Translations under genes and position numbers: made by a program
Part shown: positions 4,959 through 8,805 of the stretch, in pieces
Layout of the letters: every line of letters starts with the position of its first letter
How positions within the stretch are numbered: the stretch's first letter is position 1
Source of the DNA: Clostridiales bacterium
GTDB taxonomy: Bacteria > Bacillota > Clostridia > Oscillospirales > Oscillospiraceae
Length of the DNA: 8,805 nucleotides
Assembly (NCBI GenBank): GCA_019418525.1
Contig: DYBS01000063.1
Location: 1-8,805 of the forward strand
Direction of reading: 5' to 3'
The notes under the pieces: model-generated
The model's input: only the letters and a program-made list of their open reading frames with translations
Told to the model about the DNA's origin: nothing
Databases searched by the model: none

Positions 4959-6323
4959 GTGAAGAAAAAATTTAAATTGAGCGACGTCATCCTTTCGGTG
5001 ATCTGTGTCGTCTTTGTGGCAGAGGCCGCCGCGCCTGTGGCCTCCATTGGAAACAGCCAGTTCTTCTGGTGGCTGGTAATGATCATAGCCTTCCTGGTGC
5101 CCTACGGTCTGATCGCCTCCGAGCTGGGCACCGCCTATCAGGGGGACGGCGGACTTTATGACTGGATCCATCAGGCTTTCCCCGGCACCAAGTGGGGTGC
5201 CCGGGCCTCCTGGTGGTACTGGCTGAACTTCCCGCTGTGGATGGCATCCCTGGCGGTCATGTGCCCGGATCTGGTGGGCATAGCCCTGGGCCTGGAGCTG
5301 GGAGTGGTCCCCAGTATTCTCATTCAGCTGCTTTTCGTGTGGGCGGTGACCTTCATCGCTTTCTTCCCCGCCTGCGACAACATCATCATTCTGAACGTGT
5401 GCGCGGTCATCAAGGTGGTTCTGGCCCTGCTGGTGGGCGCCATGGGGGTGTACTACATCACCCGGAACGGCTTTGTCAACGACATGTCGCCGGCCACCTT
5501 CCTCCCCAGCTTCGACCTGAACAGCCTGTCCTACATCTCGGTGATCCTGTTCAATATGCTGGGCTTTGAGATCGTCTGCACCTTCTCCAACGATATGAGC
5601 AACCCCCAGAAGCAGATCCCCCAGGCCATCATCCTGGGCGGCTTTGTCATCGCCGCGATCTATCTCTTCGGCGGCTTTGGCATCGGCTGCGCCATCCCCG
5701 TATCGGAGATCAACGCCGACTCCGGCCTGCTGGACGCCGTGATGCTGATGAGCGGCAAGTCCGGCGGCCTGTTCATCGGCGCCGTGGCCCTGCTCTTCCT
5801 GGTCACCCTGTTCGGCAACATGATCTCCTGGTCCATGGGCGTCAATTCCACCGCCGCCTATGCCGCCGAGAACGGCGACATGCCCAAGGTGTTCACCAAG
5901 CGCTGGGCGAAAAACGACATGCCCGTGGGCGCCGCCCTCATCAACGGCATTATCGCCAGCGTGGTGGTCGTTCTGGGCGTCATTATGAAGGTCGTGGCCC
6001 CCGAGTCCAGCCTGTTCTGGAGCTTCTTCGCCATGAATCTGGTGCTCTTCCTGCTGAGCTACCTGCCGGTGTTCCCCGCGTTCCTCAAGCTGCGCAAGAG
6101 CGACCCCAACACCGAACGCCCCTTCCGGGTGCCCGGCAGCCATGGAATGCTGGTGGTCATGGCCGTTGTGCCCATGATCCTCATCGTGACCTCCATCATC
6201 TTCACTGCGGTGCCCCTGTCCTTTGACCCGGCCACCCTGGAGGCCACGCTGCCCATCACCATCGGCGCGCTGATCTGCATTGTCATTGGCGAGGTCCTCA
6301 TCGCGGCCCGCGGCCGGAAATGA
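4959..6323 (+). CDS. aguD: Agmatine/putrescine antiporter (APC family)
   Basis: The GTG at 4959 is chosen as start: GAGAGGGA (4943-4950) lies 8-9 nt upstream, and the product begins K-K-K-F-K-L-S-D-V just before the first membrane segment. The frame is open back to 4689, but that extension looks like non-coding leader. The 454 residues fit the usual length of APC-superfamily amino acid/polyamine antiporters with about 12 membrane helices. Hydrophobic segments begin at residues about 9-31 (V-I-L-S-V-I-C-V-V-F-V-A-E) and 34-57. The charged loop R-K-S-D-P-N-T-E-R-P-F-R-V-P-G near the C-terminal end is typical of the family. It exchanges external agmatine for internal putrescine across the cytoplasmic membrane. 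The substrate assignment rests on the adjacent agmatine deiminase genes, since APC sequence alone would not settle it. It is the first gene of the operon. Confidence 0.85.
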   Translation: MKKKFKLSDVILSVICVVFVAEAAAPVASIGNSQFFWWLVMIIAFLVPYGLIASELGTAYQGDGGLYDWIHQAFPGTKWGARASWWYWLNFPLWMASLAVMCPDLVGIALGLELGVVPSILIQLLFVWAVTFIAFFPACDNIIILNVCAVIKVVLALLVGAMGVYYITRNGFVNDMSPATFLPSFDLNSLSYISVILFNMLGFEIVCTFSNDMSNPQKQIPQAIILGGFVIAAIYLFGGFGIGCAIPVSEINADSGLLDAVMLMSGKSGGLFIGAVALLFLVTLFGNMISWSMGVNSTAAYAAENGDMPKVFTKRWAKNDMPVGAALINGIIASVVVVLGVIMKVVAPESSLFWSFFAMNLVLFLLSYLPVFPAFLKLRKSDPNTERPFRVPGSHGMLVVMAVVPMILIVTSIIFTAVPLSFDPATLEATLPITIGALICIVIGEVLIAARGRK

Positions 6324-6385
6324 CCGGGTCCCGCTCCCCATTTCTCACAGCGATCACAGATATTTTACATAGGAGGTAGTTTACC

Positions 6386-7483
6386 ATGGCAAAGCGTATT
6401 ACCAACAGCACCCCCAAGAAAGACGGCTTCCGGATGCCCGGCGAGTTCGAGCCCCAGGATCACGTCTTTATGATCTGGCCCGAGCGCCCGGATAACTGGC
6501 GCAACGGCGCCAAGCCCGCCCAGAAGGTCTTTACCAATGTGGCCATGGCCATTGCCAAGCACACCAAGGTCACCGTTCTGGTGAACAACACGCAGTACGC
6601 CAACGCCCGTGCCCGCCTGCCCGAGTACATCCGCGTTGTGGAGGCCTCCAGCGACGACTCTTGGGTCCGCGACTGCGGTCCCACCTTCGTCATCAACGAC
6701 AAGGGCGACATCCGCGGCATCGACTGGACGTTCAACGCCTGGGGCGGTCTGGTGGACGGCCTGTACTTCCCCTGGGCCAACGACGATGCCATGGCCCAGA
6801 AGATCTGCGAGCTGCAGAACATCGACTCCTACCGCACCGAGGGCTTCGTTCTGGAGGGCGGCTCCTTCCACGTGGACGGCGAGGGTACCCTGATCACCAC
6901 CGAGATGTGCCTGCTCAGCGAGGGCCGCAACCCCCACATGACCAAGGAAGAGATCGAGGACATGCTGAAGGAGTACCTGAACCTGGAGAAGATCATCTGG
7001 GTCAAGGACGGCATTGATCCCAACGAGACCAACGGCCACATCGACGACGTGGCCTGCTACATCCGCCCCGGCGAGGTGGCCTGCATCTGGACCGACGACC
7101 CAGAGAACCCCTTCTATGAGCAGGCTCAGGCCGCCTACCGGACCCTCAGCGAGGCCACCGACGCCAAGGGCCGCAAACTGAAGGTGCACAAGCTGTGCCT
7201 GACCAAGAAGCCCTGCCTGCTCCAGGGGGCCGACACCATCGACGCCGTGGAGGGCACCCTGCCCCGCGAGGACGGCGAGGTCTCCATTGCCTCCTATATG
7301 AACTTCCTCATCACCAACAAGGCCATCATCCTGCCCCAGTACGGCGATGAAAACGACAGCCTGGCGGTGGAGCAGGTCCAGGCCATGTTCCCCGACTATG
7401 TGATCGAGCCCGTCCGCACCGAGGAAGTGGCCTACGGCGGCGGCAACATCCACTGTATCACCCAGCAGCAGCCCAAGGCCTGA
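6386..7483 (+). CDS. aguA: Agmatine deiminase
   Basis: The ATG at 6386 is preceded by AGGAGGT (6371-6377, 8-nt spacing). The cytoplasmic enzyme hydrolyses agmatine to N-carbamoylputrescine and ammonia (EC 3.5.3.12), through a covalent amidino-cysteine intermediate. The 365-residue length is that of bacterial AgDI proteins. All expected guanidino-group-modifying residues are present: W93 and D96 in S-W-V-R-D, E157 in L-E-G-G-S, H218 and D220 in N-G-H-I-D-D, and the nucleophile C357 in G-G-G-N-I-H-C. These numbers equal those known for the Enterococcus faecalis enzyme, so no insertions separate them. G-H-I-D-D plus the C-terminal G-G-N-I-H-C distinguish it from arginine deiminase. It lies 62 nt after aguD and 89 nt before aguB, in one operon. 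No defects are seen. Confidence 0.97.
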   Translation: MAKRITNSTPKKDGFRMPGEFEPQDHVFMIWPERPDNWRNGAKPAQKVFTNVAMAIAKHTKVTVLVNNTQYANARARLPEYIRVVEASSDDSWVRDCGPTFVINDKGDIRGIDWTFNAWGGLVDGLYFPWANDDAMAQKICELQNIDSYRTEGFVLEGGSFHVDGEGTLITTEMCLLSEGRNPHMTKEEIEDMLKEYLNLEKIIWVKDGIDPNETNGHIDDVACYIRPGEVACIWTDDPENPFYEQAQAAYRTLSEATDAKGRKLKVHKLCLTKKPCLLQGADTIDAVEGTLPREDGEVSIASYMNFLITNKAIILPQYGDENDSLAVEQVQAMFPDYVIEPVRTEEVAYGGGNIHCITQQQPKA

Positions 7484-7503
7484 TCCCCATCCCCGGGGAG
7501 CTC

Positions 7504-7552
7504 GCCGGGATACCCCCCGGCATTCAACACATCAATTACGGGGCAAAGCCCC
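7504..7552 (+). other. Two short hairpins in the aguA-aguB gap
   Basis: GCCGGG (7504-7509) pairs with CCCGGC (7516-7521), and GGGGC (7540-7544) pairs with GCCCC (7548-7552) around an AAA loop. Neither is followed by a T-run, so they are unlikely to stop transcription. The second ends 5 nt before the AAGGAG of aguB. They may set mRNA stability or processing between the two cistrons. Confidence 0.4.
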
Positions 7553-7572
7553 AGAAAAAGGAGTTTTTTGAC

Positions 7573-8601
7573 ATGAACAAGCTGCGCCATTTCATCGACA
7601 CCAGCGACTTTACCAAGGAAGAGCTGCTGGACATCATCCACCTGTCCCTCCAGATCAAGAAGTGCATCAAGGCCGGTTACTATCCCCCTCTGATGAAGAA
7701 CAAGACCCTGGGCATGATCTTCCAGCAGTCCTCCACCCGTACCCGCGTGTCCTTTGAGACCGCCATGAGCCAGATGGGCGGCCACGCCCAGTACCTCGGG
7801 CCCGGCATGATCCAGCTGGGCGGCCACGAGACCATCGGCGACACCGGCAAGGTGCTCTCTCAGCTGATCGACGTGGTCATGGCCCGCGTCATCGAGCACA
7901 AGACCGTGGTGGACCTGGCCAACGCCTGCACCATCCCCGTGCTCAACGGCATGAGCGACTACAACCACCCCACCCAGGAGATCGGCGACATGTGCACCAT
8001 CGTGGAGAACCTGCCCCGCGGCAAGAAGCTGGAGGAGTGCAAGGTGGTCTTCGTGGGCGACGCCACCCAGGTCTGCGCCTCCCTGGCCATGATTACCACC
8101 AAGCTGGGCATGAAGTTCGCCCACTACGGCCCCAAGGGTCACCTGCTGCCCGACAGCCCCAGCGCTGACTGCATGAAGGTCATTGAAGAGAACTGCAAGG
8201 TCTCCGGCGCCACCTTCGAGGAGGGCGACGACCGCGACCTGGTGAAGGGCGCCGACTTCATCTACACCGACGTGTGGTACGGCCTGTACGAGAACGAGAT
8301 GCCCAAGGACGAGCGCGTGCGCGTGTTCCACGACTACCAGGTCAACCGTGAGCTGATGCAGCTGGGCAACATCGGCTGCAAGTTCATGCACTGCCTGCCC
8401 GCCACCCGCGGCGAGGACGTGACCGACGAGGTGGCCGATTCCGAGTCCTCCCTGTGCTGGGACGAGGCCGGTAACCGCCTGACCGCCATGCGCGGCCTGC
8501 TGGTATACTTCACCCGCTATCAGAAGGACACCACCGAGCTGCAGAAGGCGGCTGCCAAGGAGGAGCTGGAGTCCTTCATGGCCGAGCACGACATGCTGTA
8601 A
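7573..8601 (+). CDS. aguB: Putrescine carbamoyltransferase
   Basis: The ATG at 7573 has AAGGAG (7558-7563) 9 nt upstream. The cytoplasmic enzyme (EC 2.1.3.6) phosphorolyses N-carbamoylputrescine to putrescine and carbamoyl phosphate. The 342-residue protein has the transcarbamylase marks in order: S-T-R-T-R (54-58) for carbamoyl phosphate, H-P-T-Q (132-135), and H-C-L-P (273-276). Where ornithine carbamoyltransferase has its SMG-type ornithine loop, this protein has Y-G-L-Y-E (236-240), the signature that separates putrescine from ornithine carbamoyltransferases. The long C-terminal helix (T-T-E-L-Q-K-A-A-A-K-E-E-L-E, from about 320) is also a putrescine carbamoyltransferase trait, linked in that family to trimer assembly. 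It follows aguA and precedes the carbamate kinase gene by 24 nt. Automatic annotation often mislabels such genes argF. Also called ptcA. Confidence 0.95.
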   Translation: MNKLRHFIDTSDFTKEELLDIIHLSLQIKKCIKAGYYPPLMKNKTLGMIFQQSSTRTRVSFETAMSQMGGHAQYLGPGMIQLGGHETIGDTGKVLSQLIDVVMARVIEHKTVVDLANACTIPVLNGMSDYNHPTQEIGDMCTIVENLPRGKKLEECKVVFVGDATQVCASLAMITTKLGMKFAHYGPKGHLLPDSPSADCMKVIEENCKVSGATFEEGDDRDLVKGADFIYTDVWYGLYENEMPKDERVRVFHDYQVNRELMQLGNIGCKFMHCLPATRGEDVTDEVADSESSLCWDEAGNRLTAMRGLLVYFTRYQKDTTELQKAAAKEELESFMAEHDML

Positions 8602-8625
8602 TAAGCAGGAAGGAGCTTATTGAAC

Positions 8626-8805
8626 ATGTCCAAGATCGTCATTGCACTGGGAGGCAACGCGCTCCAGACCAAGAACAGCGCCCCCACCGCAGAGGCCCAG
8701 CTGGAGGTCGTCAAGAAGACCTGCGAATACGTGGCCGAGCTGAGCGCCAGCGGCTATGAGCTGGCCATTGTCCACGGCAACGGCCCCCAGGTCGGCCGCA
8801 TCCTG
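8626..8805 (+). CDS. aguC: Carbamate kinase, N-terminal part (3' end outside window)
   Basis: The ATG at 8626 follows AAGGAG (8610-8615) by 10 nt, and 60 codons are present before the window ends. The fragment has the amino-acid-kinase opening I-V-I-A-L-G-G-N-A-L (4-12) and V-H-G-N-G-P-Q-V-G (49-57), both characteristic of carbamate kinase (EC 2.7.2.2). The enzyme moves the phosphate of carbamoyl phosphate to ADP, giving ATP, CO2 and ammonia. A full protein would have about 310 residues, so most lies outside. Its place directly after aguB shows that it serves the agmatine pathway rather than the arginine deiminase pathway, although an arcC paralogue elsewhere cannot be excluded. Confidence 0.94.
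   Translation, partial: MSKIVIALGGNALQTKNSAPTAEAQLEVVKKTCEYVAELSASGYELAIVHGNGPQVGRIL

Noticed and set aside
4935..6341. Long open frames on the minus strand opposite aguD, and similarly opposite aguA (6365-7453), aguB (7432-8589) and the rpiR-type gene (1139-2203)
   Set aside because: They are by-products of GC-rich third codon positions. Their translations are low-complexity (rich in Gly, His, Asp, Val), lack start signals, and lie opposite genes with firm family motifs.
1..8805. CRISPR arrays, tRNA or rRNA genes, and insertion sequences
   Set aside because: Despite the Csm6-like gene, no regularly spaced direct repeats were seen. No tRNA or rRNA signatures and no transposase or terminal inverted repeats were found in the window.

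Overview
The window looks like chromosomal DNA of a GC-rich, gut-type Clostridia bacterium (inferred: Oscillospiraceae-like, near Flavonifractor, Lawsonibacter or Intestinimonas). The grounds are strong AGGAGG-type ribosome binding sites, GC-rich third codon positions, Gram-positive style hairpin plus T-run terminators, and gene content typical of that group. No species can be named from the sequence alone.

Left part (1-1204): the window opens inside the C-terminal end of a Csm6-like CARF-HEPN ribonuclease of type III CRISPR systems, shown by an R-N-x3-H HEPN motif. A perfect 20-bp terminator hairpin closes it. Two small helix-turn-helix genes follow, 86 and 52 codons long, joined by a TGATG stop/start overlap. 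A GC-only hairpin ends this part.

Middle part (1205-3290): an intact RpiR-type regulator (HTH plus SIS domain) has its own promoter and a strong terminator. Next to it is the wreck of the gene it probably controlled, a GH4 6-phospho-beta-glucosidase. That gene keeps its promoter, ribosome binding site and first 143 codons. It then has a Trp-to-stop change in a conserved motif and breaks off about 20 codons later. About 360 bp of unrelated, decayed coding sequence follows, up to a terminator shared by converging transcripts.

Right part (3307-8805): an agmatine deiminase (AgDI) catabolic locus. A membrane-anchored LuxR-type regulator (aguR-like, 7 membrane segments plus C-terminal HTH) points left. 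A 581-bp divergent control region separates it from aguD (agmatine/putrescine antiporter), aguA (agmatine deiminase), aguB (putrescine carbamoyltransferase) and aguC (carbamate kinase, cut by the window end), all reading right. Agmatine enters in exchange for putrescine. AguA gives N-carbamoylputrescine plus ammonia, AguB gives putrescine plus carbamoyl phosphate, and AguC makes ATP, CO2 and ammonia. The cell gains ATP and acid resistance, and putrescine leaves through AguD. Catalytic residues of AguA and AguB are all visible, so assignment is firm.

The least explained stretch is the control region before aguD. It holds a perfect 11-bp palindrome, a second dyad, a likely sigma-A promoter, and a GC-rich block (4764-4911) with several long-range complementary segments, some mutually exclusive. 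This is either a structured leader RNA or an array of protein-binding repeats.
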